DNA of 24,944 bases from Mycogone perniciosa. Lineage: Eukaryota > Ascomycota > Sordariomycetes > Hypocreales > Hypocreaceae. Each line of letters begins with the position of its first letter. The stretch's first letter is position 1. A model generated the notes under the pieces. It ran no database searches. It saw only the letters and a list, made by a program, of their open reading frames with translations, and was not told where the DNA came from. The stretch lies in NCBI GenBank assembly GCA_025331125.1, contig JAOALB010000157.1, positions 1-24,944 of the forward strand, read 5' to 3'. Shown here in pieces: positions 10,901-19,673 of this stretch. The position numbers were made by a program, and so were the translations under genes.

Positions 10901-13900
10901 GCTTGATTTTATGGAAGAGAGTGCGTCTTGAATATTGCCTGCTTGAAGGGTCACAATTGACTGTAGCAACGAAGTCATAGACAACATCATTGTAGCTTGT
11001 GTCTTGCTCTGAGCCCATGAGGAGTATGGGTCATTGCAAATACTGCCGGCTTTGGATAAGCAGTTCGTGCTGACAATTGTTAGCTTCCTGACCACGAGAT
11101 GTCACAACAATAACTTACGCAGCATCCATGTCTCCAACGCCGGTATAGTACTCGGCCTGGGAAAGGTAGAAGTCGGCAAGAACTCGGCGAGGGAGTCCAT
11201 CGTATTGTGCCACAAGCTCCTCAGTCTGTTCCAGCGTCTTCAAGGCTTGAGGGAAAAGTCCAATATTCACATATTGCGCAACTAGATGACTATGGCTGAG
11301 AATCAACCCGTCGCCATTTGACTTTGTAGATCCTACAAGCGCTTTTGAGATGGCGATTGAGAGTTCCAGAATGGACAATTGCAGACGGTTTTCGCCCCTC
11401 AGTCCAGCAAGCTGATTCAGCGAACACAAATGATCAAGCAGACTTTGAGGGTCATCAATATTTGCAAACACCTCATCCGGCGTCCGACAAACTCCGACCA
11501 TGGTTTTCCAGGAGGAGATCGCATCTTTTATTGATGACATGGGGTATGATGCATCAGTTTCAGCCAAGGCGGAAATGGAGGCATAATAAGCCTGCAGGTG
11601 TGGAAGATAATGAGCCAAGGACGCATCCTCTGCTTTGTCTTTCTTCTGAACTTGTTGCAATGCTTGATCGACGAGGGCGACTATTTTATCCAATTGATCG
11701 TCTTCACCTAGATTCTGGTAAAAGAGGTGAAGCAAAACTCGTAATCGTCGAATCGGATACTTCTCTAAAGTATATATGCGCAAAAGGGCAGCCATCCCTG
11801 GGTCATGAAGCCGAATAGATTGTGATGAGGCTGACGAAACAGAGCTGCTGATCTGGATCAGGTGTTCCAGCACAGCAGCACGCTCAGCCTCGGGAAGGAA
11901 AAATGTCCAGTCGTTCCAGGATCTGTCAAGTTTCGCAATTGATCGCAGGGTACGAGACATTATGGATGCTTTCTCGTTGATGTTCCACGCAAGACTGGGA
12001 GACTGGGCAGTAAGCGCGGCCGCCACGCCAGTCAATGCGCCATCCTCTGCCATATCCGTGCAGATGGATCGCAGCGTCCGAACCGCATCATCGGTTCTTC
12101 CAGCTCCTTTGCAGAGATCCGCGAAAAGCTCTAGCTTGGTGGAAAGCTGAGCCTTCTCCTTCTCGGTGGCAGTACAATCCTTGACAGCCTCGATCGACCG
12201 ATTCAGAGCTTGAAGGAGCTGCTTGTTGTCTTCTTTTGACCGACTGGACTTCTTTCGAAGTTGTGAAAACATAGAAAAATACAGACTGGATACCTTGATG
12301 TGATAACCACCAAGATTGTCCGCCTTGGATATTGACAATGTCGAGATGGAAAGGGATTCCAGGAGCGTGACGCAATGCTGCAACACCTCATCGGTAACTT
12401 GCCACTCGCCAGCCCCAGACTGAATATCGCATTTGATAATCATTAACGTCGCGTCCAGAACTTGACTGATGGACTGCATAACTAGTTGTCGTCGCTGATC
12501 GAACTGAAGGACCTGTTTCGGCGGTGCGTCTTTTCCCGGTGGAAGCCCCATCCAACGACGGACAAATCGTGGATATCGAAGAATAAAGGTCTTAAGGAGG
12601 TCAGTGAGACTGCTGGAGATTTTGCCTTCTGTAGCATTGGGGCCAAGAATGTTCATGAGAAGGCCGACCACAGAACGTCTCGTGAGCGAAAGACTCTCTA
12701 GTAGCTCATTAAGCTCAACAACAGTCCCACTTAGGCTGCCATCCAAGCCTTCTACGACCTCACGTGTGAGCTGTTCAACATCGGGATCCATGGTGGCCTT
12801 CTTCAAGGCGACAGCAAGAAGGCGTGCGGAAACGGAACAGGTCCGGACGGATGAGTCCTGTCCCGGAGTAAGGAGGTTCTTGAGACTTTGAAACCAGCGG
12901 TATGCTTCGTCGTATTGTCGTTCGGTATGGGCAGTAGATCCAAGAATCTGATATATGGATGCCAGGGGGGAAGTAGATGATGTTGCAGGGCGATGTTTTT
13001 GTGAACGAATGAGTTGCATCAGCTCGTCAAATGATGTAGTAATTGATTGATAAATCGAGCCTTTCTCCGATTTCTGGCGTCGAGTATATGCCCTCACACA
13101 CCGGGAGAAGGGGGTAAGAACATCATCGTCAATATTTCCTTGGTGTCCAGCCAGCTTCCACCATCTCAATTGGGTCCTGAAAGCAAGAGATTGCAGTTCA
13201 AAGGCCGCACTAGGAGACGGGCTCAATCGGGACTCCATGGCCACCATGTCTTCCTGGCTGGAAATGCTCGGTGCAAGGGAAAGGAGTATCTGTGAAAGCG
13301 AAGCCATCTGGCGTGCTGCTTTCGCGGCCTCCTTCTCCCCATCTTTGGCTAGGGTTGAGAGAAGGTTACCAGGAGATGACGGGTCCGAGCCAGCGAGATG
13401 CGGGAGTATAGCCTCGATATGAGCGGGCTTCTTGGTCGCGGCAATCAGCTTCAGCACCTGCATCTGGTAGCCTGTCACGGTGGGGAGGCCCTGCTTTGGG
13501 ATAGTTCCTTGGAAATCCAACAGGTCGGCCACTCCCGATGCCACGCTATTGCTCTCTGAGCCAGTCTTGGCGTTTGATTGTGCAGTCATACCATCAAGTC
13601 GGCGCTTCAGTACCCTCAATTCTTTAAGAGCCTGGTCGTGCATCCCAAGCACCAGAAGCTTGCCCACCAGCGCCGACATGCCTGTCTCCAGCTGAAAATC
13701 GGTTTGATCAGCCTGGATCGGGCCTTTGATGGACCGGAGAGCACCGAACGCGACGCGTGCACACTCCACGGTTGCTAGACATCCTGTTGACTGTGCCGGA
13801 GGAATCGATTTTGTCTGATTTGCTGCCACGATAGGCGACGTCGCAACGCGGTTCAGAGCCCTCGGTTGCATCGGAGACAGGGGTGCAGACGTGGATCTTC

Positions 13901-14282
13901 TGAGTGGCCGTTTTCCTGCAGCTTGTCGGGGGTCGCCATTTCGTTTTGACGGTGTGGAAGGAGTTGCAGGCTTCGCGGCCTCGGTAAGAGACTTAATGGT
14001 GACATTGATAACGTGTGTAGCCAAGACAGTCCTCTCGCGCACGCTCAACAGCTCTCCCTGAGGACTGCCTGTTGACTTATCTCGACTGGCACTACTCTTC
14101 GTTCTCGTGCTCGTTGGGGTTTTCGTTGCTCTTCCAGCTGCAACAGACTTCGGCCTCGGGGGTTGCGATTCGGGTTCGGGGAGTAGCAGCTCCTTGAGCG
14201 TTACGACAGTAGCTGGCGTGCAGCTTGATGTTGATGAAATCGATGCCTTGACAGCATCGATCTTTGCCTGTAATGAAGCCAT
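7937..14282 (-). CDS. esp1: Separase (cysteine protease of clan CD, peptidase family C50)
   Basis: Separase cleaves the kleisin subunit of cohesin at the metaphase-anaphase transition and is held inactive by securin until APC/C acts. Two exons (14282-11119 and 11069-7937) join across a 49-bp intron (GTAAGT, branch GCTAAC, CAG), giving 2098 residues, close to the size of Aspergillus BimB and fission yeast Cut1. The C-terminal catalytic domain is clear. The His of the FGHGSG motif is residue 1941 and the Cys of MGCSSA is residue 1968, the 26-27 residue spacing usual for separases. A GPVWNYMMAGCPAVVGTLWDVTDRD block follows, as in the family (quoted in part: the conserved core is GTLWDVTDRD). The large N-terminal part is probably an alpha-superhelical securin-binding region, with S/T/P/K-rich disordered segments near residues 50-160 and again in exon 2 around plus-strand 10200-10390. 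It is divergent from the mitochondrial-type gene at 14614 and tail-to-tail with the transcription factor. Confidence 0.97.
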
Positions 14283-14613
14283 TTAGGTTATGCGTGCGAG
14301 CTCTTAATCATACCATCACAGCGGCCCAAGCCCTTTCCAAAAAAAAAAAGAATTGCCTTCCGGCGAATGATTGACAAAATACAATGTTCGTGTCAAACTA
14401 GTAACGGCTGAGTTGGATGTGTATTGAGCAAGGAGCTCAAATTGAAGATCTGAGGGCTAAATATCGGGCGTTGTCCAGGGCAACCGGTCGGTACCGTTAG
14501 ACAGCCAGCCTTCCAGACCTCCGAACTGATTCCCCGGCTTCCGTGCAATTTTCTGGAGCGGCTTTGTGAGCATTGCGAAGCCTTATTGCAAACGACAGCA
14601 CGTCAAAAAAAAA
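14283..14613. promoter_or_regulatory. Divergent promoter between separase and the DUF5321-like gene
   Basis: These 331 bases separate two head-to-head start codons and must hold both promoters. They include an A run at about 14340-14350 and a second A run directly before the ATG at 14614. I could not assign specific factor sites. Confidence 0.6.
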
Positions 14614-15278
14614 ATGACGATCCAGCGACTATTCCTCGGTGCCGCTAGGCCAGCAGTGGCTTCAGTTGTTGGGAGAAGCTTGGTGCATGTGCACGCGCAC
14701 GCTGGCCTTCGATTTTCGAGCACTGCACCAGTGACCATTGTCGACGGGTCCTTTTGGAGATCCTTAATACCGAAACCGTTGCGCAAGGAAAACCGCAGGT
14801 TGAGCAAGAAGAAGAAGGATTGGAACCCGGCGACGTACTTTATTGTTATGTTCTTGTTCATTGGCTCTATGTCCATCCAAATGATTGCCCTGCGACACCA
14901 ATCCGACCGGTATATGCGGCAGGCCTCGGTACGGATCGCACAGCTTCGGGAAGTTGTAAAGAAGATACAAAATGGGGAGGACGTGGATGTGGAGAAGGTT
15001 TTGGGCACGGGAGATGCCCAAAAAGAAACAGATTGGGAAGAGAGTAGGTTGCTCAATTGGCTGCGAATCGTATGTCTGTATGCTGACACGCTGCGCTCAA
15101 AGTGTTGAAAGCCATTGAGCGAGACGAAGCGACACGCAAACCGCAGAAACAGGAACAACCAAAGCAACCAGAGGCCCAGATCAAATTGACAAGCCAGCCC
15201 CAAACTAACATCCAACAGCCAGTGTCGGTACCCCCACCACCCAAGACGAAAACGGCCAATTTCGGTAACTTCTTCTAA
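14614..15278 (+). CDS. Probable mitochondrial inner-membrane protein, DUF5321-like
   Basis: Two exons (14614-15043 and 15103-15278) join across a 59-bp intron (GTAGGT, branch TGCTGAC, AAG), giving 201 residues. The N-terminus (MTIQRLFLGAARPAVASVVG, then R, H and S residues) lacks acidic residues until about position 44 and looks like a mitochondrial presequence. A basic patch (about 55-69) is followed by a single transmembrane segment at about 73-93 and a heptad-like helix at about 95-120. The conserved block GEDVDVEKVLGTGDAQKE resembles the fungal DUF5321 family, which I tentatively associate with inner-membrane assembly factors such as INA22; that link is from memory and uncertain. The frame is open upstream to a GTG at 14566 but has no earlier ATG. 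The Pro/Gln-rich tail encoded by exon 2 appears disordered. Confidence 0.82.
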
Positions 15279-15318
15279 ATTTCGAGCTATGGTTCGGTCT
15301 GGGTATCTACAAAGGCCT

Positions 15319-16521
15319 CTAGGATAACATATCCTTGAACACGGAAGAATTCTCTAGAGATATCTTAGTTGTTGTCGATCCAGAATGTGAAGCCGACGAC
15401 ATGCCATGGCGCAGTTGCGAGACTAAGGTTGGGAGAAGTTGGTCCGTCGATAGCTCGACTCTCACTGCTTGTTCGCCAGACTGGTCCGGGTTGAGGTTCG
15501 TAAAGAGCTGCTCTTCGCCTCTCACCCCGCCCATATTCACGATGGCTATGGGCATGCCCCTATCTTTGGCCCTTTTGGCTATCCTCCATGCAGAATATGT
15601 GGCCAGCGATGTGCCCAGGATGAGTAGCTTCCCGGCGCTATCAACGGCATTTTCAGCCGCTGATTTGACATGGTCAGCTATGCTCTCGCCAAACATAACA
15701 ACGGCAGGCTTCAGAATGCCAGCCGTGCTGGGTAGAGCCCACGCCCCGTCCGAATCGGCTGTGACCGCATGTCTGTAGCCTTCGGACTTGATGGGTGGAT
15801 CTGCCAGGCAACGAGGACATGGCGGATACCTAAAAGTCGCATAGGGGGCATCTGGCAGGTCGACGTCGCCATCTGGGTTCATTTTTAAGCCCTTGAATCT
15901 CCGCTCCATTGGATCCTCGGTATCCAAGGCCCCCGATGCCAAAGCCTCTTCCAGCAGCGCTGCCCAGCGAGGGTTAAGACGAGCGAGGTGCTCCTGGAAA
16001 TTGTCCCGAGAATATTCGGTGCGGCACGTCGTGCAGATGGTTGATCTGAGATATCCGTGTAGTTCAAGGGAAGGTATTCGAGGGTGGGCCTTAGGATGAA
16101 GGGAATCAACATTCTGTGTAATAACACTGCTGATCAATCCCAAGTCCCCCAAGTCTCTGGTTGCGTAGTGTCCGGCATTGGGTGTCGCCTTATGAAGAGT
16201 AGACCACCCAAGGAAGCTCCTCGCCCAATACCGCTTGCGTGCCTCGTGATTGTGTACGAATTCATTATAATAGATGGGGCGGTATGTCTTGTTGACGCGG
16301 TATGTGCCTTTTGGGCCTCTATAGTCTGCGAGACCGGATGCGACTGAGAGACCTGCCCCTGTGAGAATGACAGTGGAGGGAGGCAGATGCTTGGGTGATG
16401 AGGCTACAAAGAAGTTCTGAAGAGCCGCGAGACCTCCCCGGAGAGTGGCAGCAGAGGCGGGGATGATTGTCGGTGGTGGAAGCAAGTCCGTGTAGGGGAT
16501 GCGCATAAGAGGTTTGCGCAT
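15319..16521 (-). CDS. SIRT4-like (class II) NAD-dependent sirtuin, probably mitochondrial
   Basis: This Sir2-family enzyme is expected to use NAD+ to remove acyl groups from lysines or to ADP-ribosylate proteins. Translation from the ATG at 16521 gives 400 residues; a second in-frame ATG is at 16506. Visible motifs are GAGLS at 55-59 and ADYRG just after it, TQNVDSLH at 135-142, the catalytic His in LELHG at 155, zinc cysteines 163, 166, 235 and 238, the MFGE motif, and the late GTSL and IVNMGG nucleotide-binding segments. The CTTC and CPRC pairs are separated by a longer loop than in animal SIRT4. The frame stays open upstream to a stop at 16681-16683 but without an ATG, so an upstream exon is possible but not needed. 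It ends 40 bp from the stop of the convergent gene at 15278. Confidence 0.92.
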   Translation of the reverse strand: MRKPLMRIPYTDLLPPPTIIPASAATLRGGLAALQNFFVASSPKHLPPSTVILTGAGLSVASGLADYRGPKGTYRVNKTYRPIYYNEFVHNHEARKRYWARSFLGWSTLHKATPNAGHYATRDLGDLGLISSVITQNVDSLHPKAHPRIPSLELHGYLRSTICTTCRTEYSRDNFQEHLARLNPRWAALLEEALASGALDTEDPMERRFKGLKMNPDGDVDLPDAPYATFRYPPCPRCLADPPIKSEGYRHAVTADSDGAWALPSTAGILKPAVVMFGESIADHVKSAAENAVDSAGKLLILGTSLATYSAWRIAKRAKDRGMPIAIVNMGGVRGEEQLFTNLNPDQSGEQAVRVELSTDQLLPTLVSQLRHGMSSASHSGSTTTKISLENSSVFKDMLS

Positions 16522-16620
16522 TGGAGCTGTTGGAACGGGGGTGCTGATGGGATATGGAGGTGGGGTGGGCAGTGTGAAAACACGAGTATAGCGCCAGCTG
16601 GCTGTCCGGAACGTCGCGGT

Positions 16621-16656
16621 ACTTTTCACAGTACTCTTCACAGTACTCTTCACAGT
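16621..16656. repeat. Three-copy 12-bp tandem repeat upstream of the sirtuin
   Basis: Three head-to-tail units of ACTCTTCACAGT (the first with one C-to-T change) are followed by a partial fourth. Read on the sirtuin strand and in its frame, the unit encodes Lys-Ser-Thr-Val, but there is no in-frame ATG upstream, so the repeat is most likely in the 5' leader. Confidence 0.85.
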
Positions 16657-16918
16657 GCTCTTTGGCTTGTCAAAACCAGTTCAGGACTCCCTGTGAAGGC
16701 GAATATGCCGGTGGTTTGACAGATGCAGCTCTGCCGGGAGATTCCGCCGCTTCCCACTGCTTGGTTTCATGCGCCATTACGTATCTATACATACAGGCGT
16801 CTTCCGGACGGCGTTAGCGCAGATCGCACCGATGCCCGCCATACCCCCGCTAGCCTTCCAGTGGGCGCTCAGCATGTGTAGCGCTGGAGCCAGCCCCTGC
16901 ACTCCGCTGATCAGGCCG

Positions 16919-16933
16919 CAGCAGCAGCAGCAG
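16919..16933. repeat. (CAG)5 trinucleotide repeat
   Basis: Five uninterrupted CAG units lie in the divergent spacer between the sirtuin and the metal transporter. They are not within a recognised coding frame. Confidence 0.8.
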
Positions 16934-17197
16934 ACCCGAGTGTTGGCGAGCATGGCCTGACCGGCGAACTTCGGTCTCCGGGCCGTCGAGGCCATCCACG
17001 GACCCGGCGGCTTCGCTGCAAGTCAAGCACCGCAACATCTCTCTCATTCCTAAAAACCCTCCTCCAACACTCGTGGCGTCGACTCGCGCGCTCTCGCCGC
17101 TCGTTTTTTGCTTCTCTCCCCCTCCCTTTTCTCCCCTTTCTCCCTCCAGAGCGGCCGAAACACGCCCCGGGCTGCGCGGCACCACTGCTAATACTGC

Positions 17198-18797
17198 ATG
17201 TCTCCCCAGGCCAGGCGCTCCACGGGCCTGGCCGTGTGCTGTGTGTCTGGGGTGACGCCGTCGGCTGTTGGCACACGGTCCGCTCGCCGACATGGACCAA
17301 CTCCTTTTGCTGTCCTCCTGAGGACACCTCATCAACTTCAACTTCCTCCACGCCGCGACCTGCAGACCCTCTCTACGCCGACTTCAATATCCCCGCCCTC
17401 CAATTGCTATCTCGCGCTCGCCGAAACATTGACGTCGCGCAGCGCTGTGCTTCACATCTGTCCCGTCCTTCGAGGCCGCATCCGCTCCCTGCCCTTCATC
17501 ATGGGGACCGCTCGCCAGGCACGCGACCAAGGCGGCGGCGGCAGCAACCATGACCATGGCCATGGCCCTAATCACAATCACGATCACCACGATCACGGCC
17601 ACAGCCACAGTCATGGCCTCTTTGGCCACCATCACCACCACGACAACACCTACCTGACCTCCACCAACACGAACGACCCCGCCGTGCGGATAACGAGAAT
17701 CGGCCTGCTCAGCAACTTGGGCATGGCCATTGCCAAGTTCATTGGCGGATGGGCCTTCAATTCCAAGTCTATGATTGCTGATGCGTGGCACAGCATTGCC
17801 GATCTTGCCTCCGACATCCTTACGCTTGCGACCGTATCATGGAGCATCAAGCCCCCCACCGATCGGTTCCCTCTAGGTTTTGGCAAAGTCGAGAGCTTGG
17901 GTGCGCTGGGTGTGTCGGGCATGTTGATTGTTGGTGGATTCTACATGGGATGCGAGAGCGCCCTCACTCTCTACGGTCACTGGAACCCTGAAGCTGCCCA
18001 TGAGTTGTTGGAGCACGTCGGTCATGGACACAGCCACTCACACAGCCATACAAACCTCGGCATTCCCAGCATACATGCAGCTTGGTTAGCGGCGGGCACG
18101 ATCCTGATCAAGGAGTGGCTCTACCGTGCCAGTAAGTCGGCCATACCCCTGAGAGCGGCCCAGGGGGCTGTACCCTCCAGATCTTCAACTAACACACATC
18201 GCAGCCATGAAGGTCGCTAAGGAACGCAAGTCCTCCGTCCTGGCCTCCAACGCGGTCCACCACCGTGTTGACAGTCTGACGGGCATCGTGACATTGGCTG
18301 CGATTCTCGGCGCGAATGCCATTGAGAATGCCGCCTGGCTCGATCCTGTTGGAGGTCTGCTCATTTCCATCATGGTCCTCCATGCTGGGCTGTCCAACAC
18401 CAAGTCGGCACTATTTGAGTTAGTAGACCAAAGCATAGATGACGAGGTCAAGTTATCGGTCCGCAAGCAGGCCCACAGGGCAATTGCAAACGTCAGTGAA
18501 GGTCATGAGGCGGAGCTGCGCGACATCAGTGGCACCAAATCTGGCCCGAATTACCTCGTCGACTTGGAGATGTCTGTACCTGGTACATGGACAATCGACG
18601 ACATCAAGGACCTGGAGGATGCGGTCCGGACACAGGTGGGTGGCAAGGTTCGCGGAGTCAAGCGAGTCCGCGTGCGCTTTGTATCTCGGGATGCTGAAGT
18701 CAACAAGAGATTTGATGAGTTCATCCCTGGCGACGCACAAGAAAGCGCCGACTCAGAGGAGGAGAGTAACGGGCACAACCACAAACATAAACACTAG
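17198..18797 (+). CDS. mmt1: Cation diffusion facilitator, MMT1/MMT2-type mitochondrial metal transporter
   Basis: Yeast MMT1/2 relatives move iron or related divalent metals across the mitochondrial membrane. Exons 17198-18131 and 18205-18797 join across a 73-bp intron (GTAAGT, branch ACTAAC, CAG), giving 508 residues. A second in-frame ATG at 17501 would give 407. The longer start is preferred: residues 1-53 contain eight Arg and no Asp or Glu, like a mitochondrial presequence, and this ATG is the first after the CT-rich tract. The transport core shows HxxxD metal ligands in TM2 (His198-Asp202) and TM5 (His330-Asp334) and the family's GFGKVESLGALG stretch. His-rich segments lie before TM1 (about 115-150), in the loop after TM4 (HGHSHSHSH) and at the extreme C-terminus. 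A soluble ferredoxin-like CDF tail follows TM6. The metal cannot be fixed from sequence alone; iron is inferred from family. Confidence 0.9.
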
Positions 18798-19673
18798 AAA
18801 TACACCGCTTCTTTTGTCTTTTTATGATAGATGCTCTTTGTATGTAGTAGTATGTATTTACTGCTTCGGGTGCCGGGTAACGTTAACCCCCGGCCTCCGT
18901 GAGCCCCGGCGCCGGCATGCATTCTCGGCGTCGCCGTCCGATATGCCGGAGTGCACGCCGGAAAATATTCCCCCTGGTCAAATCGATTAGTAGTATTCGT
19001 ATTCCTCCGTTCCGTCATATCTGTCTGGGTTAGGTTTAAAAGTCACATATCCTGGCCAACCTCTCGGCCGAGCCTCCCGTACAAAGACTGGAATCAAGTT
19101 CGAGACCTACCCTACACCTTGCTGCAGTCTAGCCGGCTCATCACAAAATCGGGCCTAGAATGATGAGTGAATATTCTGAGATTCACGATAAAGACTCGAA
19201 GGGAAATACTACGACTATACCTGGTCTTTTATAGTTCTGTCTGTGGATTGGATACATTGGACCTCCGAGTCTTTCGCCACTTCTCAATGAACCGACGCCG
19301 CAGTACGAGATATCCATTATTATCAGTATGCCAAAAGAGGCATTTGACGGATAAAACAAGAGCAATTAATTTAGCCTAAAATGCAGCACCGTTACGGCTG
19401 ATCTCCAAAAAACGCCACTCCCGCAAACTGGCCGATTTGGTGGTGCAGCTGCTATAAGATGACCCTGCATGTGGCATCATTTCAACATATAAACCCCCAT
19501 AAATCGTAAAACAATACACCTTAATGCCCAACATTCTTACAACCAAGCTATCCTGGCATTTGCAGAGCACCGTGAATACCAATCAAACATTTAACCCAGC
19601 CTAAGATATTGTGAGCAATCACCAACTCTACATTGATCCGAGAAGCTGATAGAACTGGTGCATATCCAAGACC
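18798..19673. other. Spacer: transporter 3' end and xylulokinase promoter
   Basis: The first part should hold the transporter's 3' UTR and includes a GC-rich imperfect hairpin (GCCGGG...CCCGGC) at about 18872-18894. The rest is presumed xylulokinase promoter. I see no open frame with family resemblance and no tRNA-like fold. One GGCTAAA element on the minus strand is listed separately. Confidence 0.55.
19370..19376 (-). promoter_or_regulatory. Possible XlnR/XYR1 binding site (GGCTAAA)
   Basis: The plus strand reads TTTAGCC, the complement of the published XlnR core GGCTAAA, about 300 bp before the xylulokinase ATG. XlnR activates pentose-catabolic genes in Aspergillus, so the placement is sensible. 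A 7-base match in about 870 bp has a chance expectation near 0.1 for both strands, so it is suggestive only. Confidence 0.35.

Larger units (their letters stand above)
16522..17197. promoter_or_regulatory. Divergent promoter region between sirtuin and metal transporter
   Basis: This 676-bp stretch separates head-to-head genes. It holds a 12-bp tandem repeat (16621-16656), a (CAG)5 tract (16919-16933), and a pyrimidine-rich tract (about 17103-17148) that probably lies near the transporter's transcription start. No known iron-regulator site (GATA-type ATCWGATAA) was found by eye. Confidence 0.55.

Noticed and set aside
14566..14613. Extended start for the DUF5321-like gene
   Set aside because: The frame is open here but begins with GTG. 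The first ATG is 14614, and it begins a convincing mitochondrial presequence.
14583..15215. Minus-strand 210-codon frame antisense to the DUF5321-like gene
   Set aside because: It is rich in F, L, R and S as expected from the complement of the real gene, and the plus-strand model gives a spliced, conserved product.
16522..16653. N-terminal extension of the sirtuin through the Lys-Ser-Thr-Val repeat
   Set aside because: The frame starts with GTG, has no ATG before the stop at 16681-16683, and the family-like start lies at 16521 or 16506.
16621..16656. CRISPR-like array
   Set aside because: The repeat units are contiguous 12-mers with no spacers, in a eukaryotic genome.
18872..18894. GC-rich hairpin as a transcription terminator after the metal transporter
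   Set aside because: Intrinsic hairpin terminators are a bacterial feature; fungal 3' ends are set by polyadenylation signals, and the stem is imperfect.
19060..19125. Possible tRNA, because of a GTTCGAGACC sequence resembling a T-arm
   Set aside because: No acceptor stem, D-arm or anticodon loop can be folded around it on either strand.
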